Of a stretch of 60,873 nt of DNA, positions 35,614 through 44,643 are shown piece by piece. This DNA comes from Nostoc sp. TH1S01 (lineage in GTDB: Bacteria; Cyanobacteriota; Cyanobacteriia; Cyanobacteriales; Nostocaceae), in the NCBI GenBank assembly GCA_018993265.1, contig JAGKSW010000024.1, forward strand, positions 1-60,873, written 5' to 3'. The position numbers were made by a program, and so were the translations under genes. The notes under the pieces are model-generated. The model did not search any database and was not told the origin of the DNA. It worked only from the letters and a program-made list of their open reading frames with translations. The stretch's first letter is position 1; every line of letters begins with the position of its first letter.

Positions 35614-36649
35614 TGTATTGTACCCCCAAGCCTGGTAAATCGTTTGGTAAAACTTTTCCTTCTACTACGAATGCACCCATAAATGGGTCATCAACTAAGT
35701 TGAGATGACTGTCTAAATCTAAATAATCAGCGAGTGGTGCTAATTGTGCTGCGGCTGTGTTAGCTAGTGAACTGTCAGAATAGCAGCCAAACATCACTTG
35801 TAAATTGTAAGCCCGCGCTGTATGTACCATCCGCAATGCTTCGGTTAAGCCCCCTGACTTCATCAGTTTGATATTAATTCCATCCACGTAGTTCGCCAAA
35901 TGGGGAATATCAACGCTAGTAAAGCAACTTTCATCAACAAAAATCGGTAGGGGTGACTCTTGTTTGAGTTTGGCTAAACTTTCTTCTTGACCCCTTGCTA
36001 GTGGCTGTTCTACATACTTTACACCTAAATCAGCCAGCCAATGACACATCTTAATTGCATCTGGCAAACTCCAACCACCATTTGCATCCACAAAAAATTC
36101 TAGATGTGGTGCTTCTTGTTGAACAGCTAATAGCATTTGCTGATCAGCCTCAATACCATCGGGGCTACCTAATTTCACCTTAAACAGTCGGACATCCAAA
36201 TAATTTAACCAGTCCCGCGCCCTCGCCCTAGCGCCTGCTGGTGAATTTATGCCAATAGTTACCGAAGTTGGGACAATGAGATTGCGATCGCATCCCCAAA
36301 TCTGCCACAGTGGTAAACCGACACGCTTACCTAGCCAATCGTGCATCGCCATATCCACAGCCGCCCGCGCCGATGAAGGAACCTGCTGTTGAATTAACAA
36401 TTGCTCGACTTGCTGTCTCTGCAATGGGCTAAAAGATAATAAAAATGGTATAACTTGCTCGATAGCATCTTTAATTTGCTCGGTTTTTTGAGCATAATTC
36501 CCGACACCAAACGGTGAAGCTTCACCCCAACCCTCAACGCCATCTTGTGAAATTTTTACCCATACATTCGTTGTCTGTGCAGTTGTGCCCCGACTAATAG
36601 TTAAGGGAAATCGTTTATTGACAGTAAATACCTTGACTTCTACTTGCAT
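35597..36649 (-). CDS. Dipeptide epimerase-family enzyme (candidate DgcA)
   Basis: This 350-aa enolase-superfamily protein has the catalytic base pair KVK (LFKVKLGS) near residue 165, metal ligands Asp in FVDANGGW, Glu in YVEQPL and Asp in FVDESCF, and the second base Lys in INIKLMKSGGL near 265. The family contains L-Ala-D/L-Glu epimerases and N-acetyl-D-Glu racemase DgcA. It precedes the DUF1611 gene on the same strand with overlapping ends, which favours the D-glutamate route over cell-wall peptide recycling. Substrate not proven. Start ATG 36649. Confidence 0.85.
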   Translation of the reverse strand: MQVEVKVFTVNKRFPLTISRGTTAQTTNVWVKISQDGVEGWGEASPFGVGNYAQKTEQIKDAIEQVIPFLLSFSPLQRQQVEQLLIQQQVPSSARAAVDMAMHDWLGKRVGLPLWQIWGCDRNLIVPTSVTIGINSPAGARARARDWLNYLDVRLFKVKLGSPDGIEADQQMLLAVQQEAPHLEFFVDANGGWSLPDAIKMCHWLADLGVKYVEQPLARGQEESLAKLKQESPLPIFVDESCFTSVDIPHLANYVDGINIKLMKSGGLTEALRMVHTARAYNLQVMFGCYSDSSLANTAAAQLAPLADYLDLDSHLNLVDDPFMGAFVVEGKVLPNDLPGLGVQYSAFAA

Positions 36650-36747
36650 AAGTCTGCTCTATGATGGCTAGGGCAGAAAATAGTTTAAGGGATTTTAGCT
36701 GATTTTCTACATCTGTTATACTTTTTTACATTTATTAATTAGTATTT

Positions 36748-37296
36748 ATGAGCAATCTCAAGAAATGGAAAATCTTGCAATCAGACATGGTATTAAACCA
36801 TCTTTGGTGCAAGGTCAGGCAAGATAAAATCGAATTACCTAACGGTAAAGTCATTGATGATTATTTTGTCAGTATTAAACCAGAAATTGCCATTATTTTA
36901 CCGATTACCAGTAATCAAGAAATTGTTTTCGTCCGCCAATACCGACACGCAGTCGCAGATTTTTTTATAGAATTACCTGCGGGACACTTTGACCCGACCC
37001 AAGAAAGTGCAGAAATCGCCGCAATTCGAGAATTACAAGAAGAAACTGGTTATCTGGCTCAACAAGTTAAAAAAGTCACGATTTTTTATGATAAACCCAG
37101 TCAAGATACCAACCGCATACATTTATTTTTAGCTGAGAATGTTATGAAAGTTGGGGAACAAAATTTAGATATTACAGAAGAAATTGAAGTTATTTTGATT
37201 CCTGTAGAAGAAGTATTAGATAAAATTTATCAAGGTGAAATTTCAGTGTCAGGAACTATTGCTGCTCTATTTTTAGGTTTAAACCTGCTGGAATAG
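36748..37296 (+). CDS. Nudix hydrolase (ADP-ribose pyrophosphatase-like)
   Basis: At 182 aa, with LPAGHFDPTQESAEIAAIRE then LQEETGY as the Nudix box at about residues 76-102. Compared with GX5EX7REUXEEXGU there is one extra residue between the Gly and the first Glu; REL-EETG is intact. QYRHAVADFFIELPAGH resembles the ADP-ribose pyrophosphatase group. It is divergent from the epimerase gene, 98 bp away. Confidence 0.85.
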   Translation: MSNLKKWKILQSDMVLNHLWCKVRQDKIELPNGKVIDDYFVSIKPEIAIILPITSNQEIVFVRQYRHAVADFFIELPAGHFDPTQESAEIAAIRELQEETGYLAQQVKKVTIFYDKPSQDTNRIHLFLAENVMKVGEQNLDITEEIEVILIPVEEVLDKIYQGEISVSGTIAALFLGLNLLE

Positions 37297-37307
37297 ATTA
37301 ATAATAA

Positions 37308-37532
37308 ATGTACCTGTTTCAACAATCGGGTGTTCTGATTGCACCAGATATAAAGCATTCTCAGGATGAAGATAGGTATTTAGCCATAGGGATTTCAAGC
37401 CAACAAAGGTACATTTTTGTGGCTTTTACTCTCCGAAATAAACAGGATGAAATACTCATTAGACCGATCAGTGCCAGATATATGAGAGACAGAGAGGTAC
37501 AGAAATATGGACAAAACTTTCCCAAGACTTAA
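37308..37532 (+). CDS. BrnT-family toxin, N-terminally truncated
   Basis: The 74 aa match the C-terminal two thirds of BrnT-like RNase toxins: HSQDEDRYLAIGIS, RYIFVAFTLR and LIRPISARYMRDREVQKY. The usual N-terminal block (FEWDxxKxxxNxxKHGVxF) is missing; the frame opens only 11 bp after the Nudix gene with MYLFQQSGVL. It overlaps the antitoxin gene by 26 bp. The toxin is probably inactive. Confidence 0.75.
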   Translation: MYLFQQSGVLIAPDIKHSQDEDRYLAIGISSQQRYIFVAFTLRNKQDEILIRPISARYMRDREVQKYGQNFPKT

Positions 37533-37758
37533 AACTGATGAAGAAATAGAGGCACTCTTAGAAGAGGATTTGTCAGATTATCTTACTCCTGATAATTTCA
37601 AGCCAGTGACTTTTGAATTTAAGCCTAAAGACAAAAGTGTCAATATACGGATGTCTGAGGAGATGCTAGAAAAAGTTAAATCTGTTTCCAAGAAAGAAGG
37701 TATCCCTTATCAGCGTTACATTAGACGTGCGATAGAACAGTCTTTAGGTGCTGAATAG
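37507..37758 (+). CDS. BrnA/CopG-type antitoxin
   Basis: This 83-aa partner of the BrnT fragment has an acidic N-terminus (TDEEIEALLEEDLSDY), a linker KPVTFEFKPKDKSVNIRM, and a C-terminal ribbon-helix-helix (SEEMLEKVKSVSKKEGIPYQ) that should bind the operator. It is intact although the toxin is truncated. Confidence 0.8.
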   Translation: MDKTFPRLKTDEEIEALLEEDLSDYLTPDNFKPVTFEFKPKDKSVNIRMSEEMLEKVKSVSKKEGIPYQRYIRRAIEQSLGAE

Positions 37759-37808
37759 TAATTTGGCATAAAAAATGAGAGAAGTGAGCATCAAAGCGCG
37801 ATCGCAGT

Positions 37809-37875
37809 GTTTCTAAACATGATCGCAACTTCTCCAAAAGATAAGCGATCGCCGCAGGTTTACGGTACGGGTGCA
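37809..37875. repeat. Dispersed repeat copy A (with HIP1 sites)
   Basis: The segment TTTCTAAACATGATCG and the following GCGATCGCCGCAGGTTTACG recur at 40423-40483. Copy A reaches into the stop codon and last codons (APVP) of the toxin gene at 37860. Confidence 0.8.
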
Positions 37876-38234
37876 ATATTAGGGTGTTTTCCCGCGTAAT
37901 AAACAATAACCTTCAATTCTTGCTCATCAGGAATGTAAAATACTCTGTCTCCTTTTGTTACTTCATATTCCCATACTCCTTTGTAAGTTTTACCCTTCAA
38001 AGGAAAAACACGTCCTGGCTGTCTGGTTGTTGGCGTAGAACATAAATCCTCATAACAGCGCAGAGAGTTTTCTGGATAACGTTGCATTAAAGCTTCCCAG
38101 TCCCGATTAACTCGACGATTTTTAGCTACTACCAACCAAGTGCTTTCTCTCTCAGATAATTCAGGAGCAGTCAGTTTCACTTCAGGCGGCTCTACATTTT
38201 CTACTATGGGGTTTTCTTCTTGGTTGTCTGACAT
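37860..38234 (-). CDS. RelE/ParE-like toxin candidate
   Basis: In these 124 aa, the C-terminal half (GRVFPLKGKTYKGVWEYEVT, GDRVFYIPDEQELKVIVYYAG, KH) has the strand pattern of RelE/ParE-fold toxins: L.G...G.WEYxV..GDRxxY, then a last hydrophobic strand. An unstructured acidic N-terminus precedes it. The gene starts 6 bp after the Phd-like gene stop on the same strand. The call rests on pattern and context. Confidence 0.7.
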   Translation of the reverse strand: MSDNQEENPIVENVEPPEVKLTAPELSERESTWLVVAKNRRVNRDWEALMQRYPENSLRCYEDLCSTPTTRQPGRVFPLKGKTYKGVWEYEVTKGDRVFYIPDEQELKVIVYYAGKHPNIAPVP

Positions 38235-38240
38235 ACACCT

Positions 38241-38735
38241 TTACTCAGCACTATGAGCAGATGGTTGGGTTAATGGTACTTCATCAGTTTCAGTACTAAA
38301 AGCTGTTGCTAGTTCAGGACTAGATATAGCAATAGCACTTTCATGCCATTCATGGATGAGCGCCGCAATCATCTCCCATGCTGTAGTTGAAGAATCTATC
38401 AACCGAAAAGCTTCACTTAGCTCCTTGATAAACTCTTGCAAATCATCCGCATCAAACACACTCAACCATCCATAAGGATGTTCAAAGCCGATTTCTTTCC
38501 CTAGTAATAAAGAAAAAGCAACAGTTAATCCTTCAAAGACAGCTTGACTTTGAGTAGCTGCTTTCACCAAAGAAGTTACTTCCTCTCGACGCAACAAAGC
38601 AAAAGCCTGATCATTACGAGTAATTGTCACTGGACGTTCTAAAGCTTTGTCTAGAATTCGCCCAGGCTGACGATTTAATTCAGTAGCAGTAACTAGCTCA
38701 TCTGAGTAAATATTGCCAAAATTGCCTAAAACCAT
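38241..38735 (-). CDS. Phd/YefM-like antitoxin with C-terminal extension
   Basis: This 164-aa protein has the Phd/YefM N-terminal DNA-binding part (VTATELNRQPGRILDKALER, PVTITRNDQAFALLRREEV). The C-terminal 100 residues form an extra helical region (EFIKELSEAFRLIDSSTTAW) longer than usual antitoxins. It comes first in the pair, as expected for an autoregulating antitoxin. Confidence 0.75.
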   Translation of the reverse strand: MVLGNFGNIYSDELVTATELNRQPGRILDKALERPVTITRNDQAFALLRREEVTSLVKAATQSQAVFEGLTVAFSLLLGKEIGFEHPYGWLSVFDADDLQEFIKELSEAFRLIDSSTTAWEMIAALIHEWHESAIAISSPELATAFSTETDEVPLTQPSAHSAE

Positions 38736-38779
38736 AAGTTATGTGTTTTCAGCCAAGGAGATTTCATAAAATTATTGAC

Positions 38780-38808
38780 TACGTATAATTGTACGTACTA
38801 TCTTTCAA
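38780..38808 (-). promoter_or_regulatory. Promoter with palindromic operator for the Phd-like/RelE-like pair
   Basis: On the minus strand TTGAAA (38808-38803) and TACGTA (38785-38780) are 17 bp apart. Two TACGTA hexamers (38780-38785 and 38792-38797, the latter inside GTACGTAC) flank an AT-rich centre and overlap the -10, as in autorepressed toxin-antitoxin operons. Confidence 0.45.
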
Positions 38809-38987
38809 GGGTCAATAGGGAATAAAACTCGCTTGTGCTGAAACCATCTCTAGAAAAGTATGAAAGATTTTTAGACTAGAAACAATACAATGTCACAATT
38901 CAGCCTAAGTAAACAAAAACTAGGCAAGAATTTGTGCAGATTTGCCATAGTGCTTTATTTATCAAGGTTTAAAACTGAAAACAGTTA

Positions 38988-39158
38988 ATGTTTATAGCAA
39001 GCTTTTTGGGGTTAGCTTCTGTAATGGGATTTACAGCTATTTCTGTTGTAGCGGACAGTCAGTACAGTAGCTCACTCAGTTACAATATTTTACATTTTGG
39101 TACAGAATTGGAGTTAAAGAAAGAGGCTTATAAGCTTCCGATAACATATACTAAATAA
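38988..39158 (+). CDS. Possible 56-aa exported peptide
   Basis: ATG at 38988 opens a 56-aa frame with a hydrophobic leader (FIASFLGLASVMGFTAISVV) and a polar tail. No clear ribosome binding site is seen and no family is recognised. It stands in a 478-bp gap between minus-strand genes. Doubtful but plausible. Confidence 0.3.
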   Translation: MFIASFLGLASVMGFTAISVVADSQYSSSLSYNILHFGTELELKKEAYKLPITYTK

Positions 39159-39213
39159 ACTGAATGTAATCATGTCATTAATGTTATTTTTGATGACATA
39201 ATTACATTTTTTA

Positions 39214-39726
39214 CTAAAACTTTATTTCTTCACGAGGGTTATCCCTAAGAGTGTCTAGAAGTAAAGTTACATTACTACGATATTTATCTAAGATATCGGG
39301 TTTTTCGTAGCCTGGAACCCACTGCCTGAAGGTTCTATCAACTACAAAAAATTGAGCTATTCGAGCGCATGGATCTGCTATATCTTTGCACATTGAGCGA
39401 TTTTTGTGTTCTCTCAAAGTTACACGTCTAATTCCATATCCATAAACTGTTATGCTTGCTGAAAAAAGTGTTTTACCGTCTTCGTCTTTTGTGTATAGTT
39501 CTAGTTCGTCATAAGTTTTACCTGGCACTAAAATTGTGGGGTCTGTGATTCTGCAAATTACAGTATATGGGTCAACAATTTTCAAGGTAATGACTTGAGT
39601 CATATTAGGACAATATGCTACTTGTTTTGTTGGCTGTTGTGCTTGTGCATAATTATCAAAAATAACTGTAGTGACAGACAATGTAATAGATGATGTAAGT
39701 AAAGCAGTAGTAGTTAAAAATTTCAT
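39214..39726 (-). CDS. Exported protein of unknown function
   Basis: The 170 aa begin with a signal peptide (FLTTTALLTSSITLSVTTVI), cleavage near YAQAQ. The mature part has three to four Cys (AYCPN, VICRI, SMCKDIADPC) that could form disulfides. The N-terminal region (TQVITLKIVDPYTVICRI) hints at a small beta domain. I do not recognise the family. Confidence 0.7.
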   Translation of the reverse strand: MKFLTTTALLTSSITLSVTTVIFDNYAQAQQPTKQVAYCPNMTQVITLKIVDPYTVICRITDPTILVPGKTYDELELYTKDEDGKTLFSASITVYGYGIRRVTLREHKNRSMCKDIADPCARIAQFFVVDRTFRQWVPGYEKPDILDKYRSNVTLLLDTLRDNPREEIKF

Positions 39727-39875
39727 TTGGGCTACCTAAGTTTATTTAAACATCGCTTAGAGCTTAGTTGTTTACATAAGAAATAGCTACTGTATGTAGA
39801 TGAAAATTTTATTAATACTGCTTGCTTTCGCGTCTTGTAAGTTGATCTGACATATTGTCATGAAATCTTTTTGGC

Positions 39876-40154
39876 TTACTTAGGTTGAGGACAATGCTCT
39901 ATCAAAATGAGTTCTTCGTATATTGACATTAAAATTTCTACTAATTCATTTATATCTTCACTTTCATCTCGGATAAACTCATCATATTTTTCTAGAAATT
40001 TTTGGTAGTCTTCTTCTATTTCTGGAGAGAGTTTCTGCTCTATTAATAAATGCAATTCAACTTGAAAAGCATCAATCATTCTCTGGCGTGGACTTTCTTT
40101 ACTAACCGCTAAAATGTCTATTGCTTTGGTAAATTTTTCGTAAGCGTATGTCAT
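39876..40154 (-). CDS. Small acidic helical protein of unknown function
   Basis: This 92-aa protein is predicted all-helical (YEKFTKAIDILAVSKESPRQ, RMIDAFQVELHLL, DEFIRDESEDINELVEIL). It has no signal peptide or membrane helix. Such proteins are common in cyanobacterial genomes, but no role is known to me. Confidence 0.65.
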   Translation of the reverse strand: MTYAYEKFTKAIDILAVSKESPRQRMIDAFQVELHLLIEQKLSPEIEEDYQKFLEKYDEFIRDESEDINELVEILMSIYEELILIEHCPQPK

Positions 40155-40581
40155 CTTTTTCTTTACATAACAACGTGCTTAAAAAGCATATATTGATTTA
40201 CTGTATTTATTCAATACCTAGAATCCAAATTGTTCTGTGATGGTCTTTTCAGCCTATTTCCCCATCTGCCCCAATGTCGTGATAATAGTAAATCAAACTC
40301 TTATTACTTCTGTTGTAATGGGAATCCAGCTAACGCCGCAACGTCTCTCAGTTGCTATGGACTGATATTTATTGAATAGCTCTTAAAGGTATCACGGCGC
40401 TTAACAGAGGTGTGATCGTCGTTTTTCTAAACATAATCGTAACTAAAAATAAGCGATCGCCGCAGGTTTACGGTATATGTGCTTTCACTTCAAGCCGGAG
40501 TTATTTTTTTGGTCATGAAAAACAAAAGCGATCGCACCTGTAAAATCAGAAATGCGATCGCCTTTGTTGTAATCCAAAAAA
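40155..40581. repeat. Intergenic region with dispersed repeat copy B
   Basis: Copy B of the repeat (40423-40483) matches 37809-37875. Two HIP1-rich inverted pieces (about 40527-40562, GCGATCGC twice) may form a terminator-like structure after ndhN on the minus strand. No gene is seen. Confidence 0.6.
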
Positions 40582-41070
40582 TTATACAGCCTGAGAACTA
40601 ACCGCGAAGGTAGCTGTCAAAGGCTTCCAATTGAAAGCGCGACTACCGCCTCTTTCCACCACCACTTTGACTTTTGGTTCCAATTTAGGCAATTCTGCTA
40701 AAAACTCAATTTCTTGGTCAGACAGAATATGACCTTCAATAATCCACAACACCAAACCCTTAGATTTGGGTGGTAACTGTTCTAGCTGATAGTTAACAAT
40801 TGGGGGTAAATAGTAGACATTACCCACAGCCGCACCACTACCAGAACTTTTCTTACCCAAGTGAGGCGGTCTCACACCATGAACTCCTGTGAGATAGGCA
40901 GCCACATCGCCCAATCCCCTAGCAGTCATATTCAAAGTCACATAACCAGCAGCACGCAGTCGGCGGCGATATCGACCTTCAAAACCTCCCTCTAAAGGGA
41001 CGTACGTACCGAGAGCGCCAAATTTCTCCAAATCTCGGATTAAACCATTGCCAGTGGTAATCAGTGCCAT
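40582..41070 (-). CDS. ndhN: NAD(P)H-quinone oxidoreductase subunit N
   Basis: The 162 aa match NdhN, a cyanobacteria/chloroplast-specific peripheral subunit of the NDH-1 complex used in respiration and cyclic electron flow. Recognisable blocks are MALITTGNGLIRDLEKFGAL, GVYVPLEGG-like TYVPLEGGFEGRYRRRLRAA, GLGDVAAYLTGVHGVRPPHL and the C-terminal LVLWIIEGHILSDQEIEFL. It is monocistronic and divergent from the ribosomal cluster. Start ATG 41070. Confidence 0.93.
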   Translation of the reverse strand: MALITTGNGLIRDLEKFGALGTYVPLEGGFEGRYRRRLRAAGYVTLNMTARGLGDVAAYLTGVHGVRPPHLGKKSSGSGAAVGNVYYLPPIVNYQLEQLPPKSKGLVLWIIEGHILSDQEIEFLAELPKLEPKVKVVVERGGSRAFNWKPLTATFAVSSQAV

Positions 41071-41992
41071 AGATTTTCGTTTATCCTATCCCACTTACAT
41101 ATCTCTATTATTTACTGTTAAGTAAAATATTTAAGGTGCTGTCAGATAGCAACTAGTCCAAAACTTGCCAAAGTCTTGCCTGACAAGGCAAATCGCTTCC
41201 AAAAGCTGATTTATTCACTTAATAATATAGATATGGTCTGGGCTGCCCAAAGCATGAGCCACAACTCCTAAAAAAATACTCGACAAACATCACACCCCTC
41301 ATCTATAATGTGAGATTGTGACCAAACGGCAAAATAAAGCTTTTCTCTTTCATTGGCATGGGCATACAATCTAACAGCTGATTAAACAGAATCAAGTTAT
41401 GATTTAGCCTAAACTGTCAAGAGACTGCTAAACTAAAAAAGCCTTGATGTTCACCAATGAAATTATGGCTAATTAATCAAAGCCATAACCCGGACGTAAT
41501 CTGGATTTTCTCCTGTAGCCCGGATAAATTAGGCAAAACCTTGAACAATAGTTTCAGGTGATCCTAAAAGTAGAAACTGAGTCGTAATACTAGCGCTGTA
41601 GTAGTACAAGAGTCTTAGTTATAGGGATACTGAGTGGTAAGTAACTGCTTAAGTCCTTCTACAACAAGGAGGCAACCACAAAAGCAGCCTCCAAAAAGTG
41701 CCTAAGCAACTGCTTGGACGAGAGCATTGCTGCACAAAGTGCAAAGCTTTAGAGCATTGCCTTAAAACCAGAGATTTGTAATTCCATTTGGAAGCAACTC
41801 ATGGTTGTTCTAGTAAACAACTGAATTCACGTAAACGGATTCACCAAAAAGTCAGGGAACGGTTTTTGTTTTCCGGATAAGAGAAAGCAGCGTTTGCCGC
41901 TGGAAATTGCTGAGGATCGTCCTCCCTCAGTCGGAACATCACCGACAATCCCGATGAATCTGCTCAGTAAGTAAAAAGGAGAACCAGTTACT
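41071..41992 (+). promoter_or_regulatory. Divergent promoter region and long leader of the ribosomal cluster
   Basis: No gene is seen in 920 bp. The part near rplC has structure: GGAGGC/GCCTCC (41668-41673, 41687-41692), and a TGCAC-AAA-GTGCA hairpin (41731-41743) between two copies of AGAGCATTGC (41721-41730, 41751-41760). AAAAGGAG before the rplC GTG is the ribosome binding site. Such a leader could carry ribosomal protein feedback control, but I cannot identify a known binding site. Confidence 0.5.
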
Positions 41993-42628
41993 GTGTCTGT
42001 AGGTATTCTCGGCACCAAGCTGGGCATGACCCAAATATTTGACGAGGCAGGAGTATCAATTCCTGTCACAGTCGTTCAAGCAGGGCCATGCACTGTTACA
42101 CAAGTTAAAACAAAACAAACTGACGGTTACGCCGCCATTCAGGTTGGTTATGGCGAAGTCAAACCAAAAGCTCTAAATAAACCCTTGTTGGGTCACTTAG
42201 CCAAATCATCAGCACCAGCTTTACGTCACCTAAGCGAGTTTCGCACAGATAATTCTAGCGAATACACATTAGGTCAAGAAATCAAAGCAGATATTTTTAG
42301 TGCTGGTCAAATCGTAGATGTAATTGGTACAAGTATCGGTCGCGGTTTTGCAGGCAACCAAAAGCGGAATAACTTTGGTCGCGGGCCAATGTCTCACGGT
42401 TCTAAAAACCACAGAGCGCCCGGTTCCATTGGTGCTGGTACAACACCCGGTCGTGTTTATCCAGGAAAAAGAATGGCAGGGCGCTTGGGCGGTAGCCGCG
42501 TCACCATTAGTAAATTGACAGTTGTGCGTGTAGACGCAGAACGCAACTTATTACTCATCAAAGGAGCAATTCCTGGTAAACCAGGTTCCCTAGTGAGTGT
42601 TGTGCCCGCAAAGAAAGTTGGTAAATAG
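41993..42628 (+). CDS. rplC: 50S ribosomal protein L3
   Basis: 211 aa, GTG start at 41993 after AAAAGGAGAAC. L3 is an early 23S-binding protein near the peptidyl transferase centre. Blocks: [15 protein letters not shown] at the N-terminus, the central extended loop [20 protein letters not shown] and [10 protein letters not shown]. It is the first gene of the cluster; rpsJ (S10) is not present before it, as usual in cyanobacteria. Confidence 0.97.
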   Translation: MSVGILGTKLGMTQIFDEAGVSIPVTVVQAGPCTVTQVKTKQTDGYAAIQVGYGEVKPKALNKPLLGHLAKSSAPALRHLSEFRTDNSSEYTLGQEIKADIFSAGQIVDVIGTSIGRGFAGNQKRNNFGRGPMSHGSKNHRAPGSIGAGTTPGRVYPGKRMAGRLGGSRVTISKLTVVRVDAERNLLLIKGAIPGKPGSLVSVVPAKKVGK

Positions 42629-42718
42629 TCAATCGTCAATAGTCATTAGTCATTGGTCATAGCTAAAGACAAATGACAAAGGACTAATGACAAAAGACAA
42701 ATGACAAAGGACAAAAAA
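42629..42718. repeat. Inverted heptamer arrays, rplC-rplD spacer
   Basis: GTCATTA/GTCATTG-type units (about 42629-42660) are followed by AATGACA/AAAGGAC-type units (about 42668-42718). The two blocks are complementary (TCATT with AATGA) and can fold. The last unit places AAAGGA just before the rplD ATG. Confidence 0.85.
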
Positions 42719-43351
42719 ATGGTTGAGACTGTAGTTAAAAACTGGCAAGGAGAGGAAGTCGGGCAGAAAACGTTCGACTTGCGAGTTGCCAAAGAAGAAA
42801 CAGCGGCCCATATTGTACACCGCGCCTTGGTTAGACAAACAACCAATGCTCGTCAAGGAACCGCTAGTACAAAAACTCGCGCAGAAGTTAGAGGTGGTGG
42901 CCGCAAACCTTGGCGGCAAAAAGGCACAGGTCGCGCTCGTGCTGGTTCGATTCGTTCTCCCTTATGGCGTGGTGGTGGTGTGATCTTTGGGCCTAAACCC
43001 AGAGAGTACGACCTGAAAATGAACCGGAAAGAACGGCGGTTGGCATTACGTACAGCTTTTGTAAGTCGTGCTGAAGACTTGATTGTGGTCGAAGAATTTA
43101 GTAACGAACTTTCTCGTCCGAAAACTAAAGATTTATTGGCAGCTTTAGTGCGTTGGGGAGTAAACCCAGAACAAAAGACACTGTTAATTTTGTCTGAGAT
43201 TACCGAGACAGTTTATCTGTCAGGACGCAACGTCGAGAACTTAAAAATTATTGCCGCAGATCAGTTGAATGTTTATGACCTGCTGCACGCTGACAAGCTT
43301 GTGGTTACAGCACCAGCATTAGAAAAAATTCAGGAGGTCTACAATGGCTAA
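42719..43351 (+). CDS. rplD: 50S ribosomal protein L4
   Basis: 210 aa from ATG 42719 ([15 protein letters not shown]); an upstream in-frame ATG at 42701 lies in the repeat array and is not used. L4 binds 23S RNA and lines the exit tunnel with its basic loop ([20 protein letters not shown]). In other bacteria L4 can repress its own operon. It overlaps rplW by 8 bp. Confidence 0.96.
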   Translation: MVETVVKNWQGEEVGQKTFDLRVAKEETAAHIVHRALVRQTTNARQGTASTKTRAEVRGGGRKPWRQKGTGRARAGSIRSPLWRGGGVIFGPKPREYDLKMNRKERRLALRTAFVSRAEDLIVVEEFSNELSRPKTKDLLAALVRWGVNPEQKTLLILSEITETVYLSGRNVENLKIIAADQLNVYDLLHADKLVVTAPALEKIQEVYNG

Positions 43352-43658
43352 GATTGCGCCCCGTGATCTGCCTGACTTGGTGCGTCGCCCGATTGTCACC
43401 GAAAAAGCAACGATTCTGATGGAACAGAATCAATACACTTTTGAAGTAGTTCTGAAAGCTACCAAGCCAGATATTAAAGCAGCGATCGAAGACTTGTTTC
43501 AAGTCAAAGTAGTCAAAATCAATACTGCTACACAGCCACGGAAAAAACGTCGCGTTGGCAAATTTATTGGCTACAAACCTCAATATAAGAAAGCTATTGT
43601 TACCGTCTCACCTGGGGACGCACAAAAGATTAGACAGATTCTATTCCCAGAGGTCTAA
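43344..43658 (+). CDS. rplW: 50S ribosomal protein L23
   Basis: 104 aa with [20 protein letters not shown] and [20 protein letters not shown], standard L23 blocks. L23 sits at the tunnel exit and docks trigger factor and SRP. A good AGGAGG lies before ATG 43344, within the end of rplD. Confidence 0.96.
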   Translation: MAKIAPRDLPDLVRRPIVTEKATILMEQNQYTFEVVLKATKPDIKAAIEDLFQVKVVKINTATQPRKKRRVGKFIGYKPQYKKAIVTVSPGDAQKIRQILFPEV

Positions 43659-43664
43659 CAAAAA

Positions 43665-44528
43665 ATGGGTACTCGTTCTTATCGCCCTTATACCCCCAGT
43701 ACTCGTCAAGTTACAATCTCCGACTTTTCGGAAATTACTAAAAAAGAGCCAGAAAAGTCTCTGACGGTGTACATCCATCGCGCCAAAGGTCGCAATAATC
43801 AAGGGCGGATAACCAGCCGTCGTCGGGGTGGCGGCCATAAAAGACTTTATCGAATTATTGATTTTAAAAGAGATAAGCGTAACATTCCCGCTACAGTGTT
43901 AGCGATCGAGTACGATCCCAACCGCAACGCTCGTATTGCCTTACTGCAATATCAGGATGGGGAAAAACGCTATATCCTCCAACCTAATGGATTGACTGTA
44001 GGCAAAACCTTAATGGCTGGCCCTGAGTCTCCCATTGAAGATGGTAATGCTTTACCACTGGCAAACATTCCTTTAGGTACAAACGTACATAACGTAGAAC
44101 TGACTGCGGGTAAGGGTGGTCAAATTGTCCGTGCTGCTGGTGCGACAGCGCAAGTAGTGGCGAAAGAAGGTAATTATGTCACCCTCAAGTTGCCTTCTGG
44201 GGAAGTGCGGATGGTACGGCGTGAATGCTACGCTACCATCGGGCAAGTAGGCAACACCGACTTTAGAAACCTGAGTGCAGGTAAAGCTGGACGCAATCGC
44301 TGGAAAGGTCGCCGCCCGAAAGTTAGAGGTAGCGTCATGAACCCAGTTGATCACCCACATGGTGGTGGTGAAGGTAGAGCGCCCATTGGTCGTTCTGGCC
44401 CTGTCACACCTTGGGGTAAACCAACATTGGGAGCCAAGACACGCAAACCCAAGAAACCTAGCAGTAGATTGATTGTACGCCGTCGTCGTAAATCTTCTAA
44501 GCGCGGTCGTGGTGGTCGTCAGTCATAG
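43665..44528 (+). CDS. rplB: 50S ribosomal protein L2
   Basis: 287 aa, normal length. The key C-terminal segment [20 protein letters not shown], needed for peptidyl transfer and subunit joining, is intact, and the tail is basic ([13 protein letters not shown]). ATG 43665, six bases after rplW. Confidence 0.97.
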   Translation: MGTRSYRPYTPSTRQVTISDFSEITKKEPEKSLTVYIHRAKGRNNQGRITSRRRGGGHKRLYRIIDFKRDKRNIPATVLAIEYDPNRNARIALLQYQDGEKRYILQPNGLTVGKTLMAGPESPIEDGNALPLANIPLGTNVHNVELTAGKGGQIVRAAGATAQVVAKEGNYVTLKLPSGEVRMVRRECYATIGQVGNTDFRNLSAGKAGRNRWKGRRPKVRGSVMNPVDHPHGGGEGRAPIGRSGPVTPWGKPTLGAKTRKPKKPSSRLIVRRRRKSSKRGRGGRQS

Positions 44529-44534
44529 GCAAGT

Positions 44535-44643
44535 CTGAAGTATGAAGTATGAAGGATGAAATAGAAACGTTTAACTTTCCATCTTCATCCTTAAGTCTTT
44601 ATTCTTCATTTTTAATTTTCATTTTTAACCTCATCCTGATACT
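44535..44643. repeat. Inverted heptamer arrays, rplB-rpsS spacer
   Basis: TGAAGTA/TGAAGGA units (about 44535-44560) are followed by TCTTCAT/CCTTAAG-like units (about 44580-44615) in opposite sense, able to pair. Confidence 0.75.
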
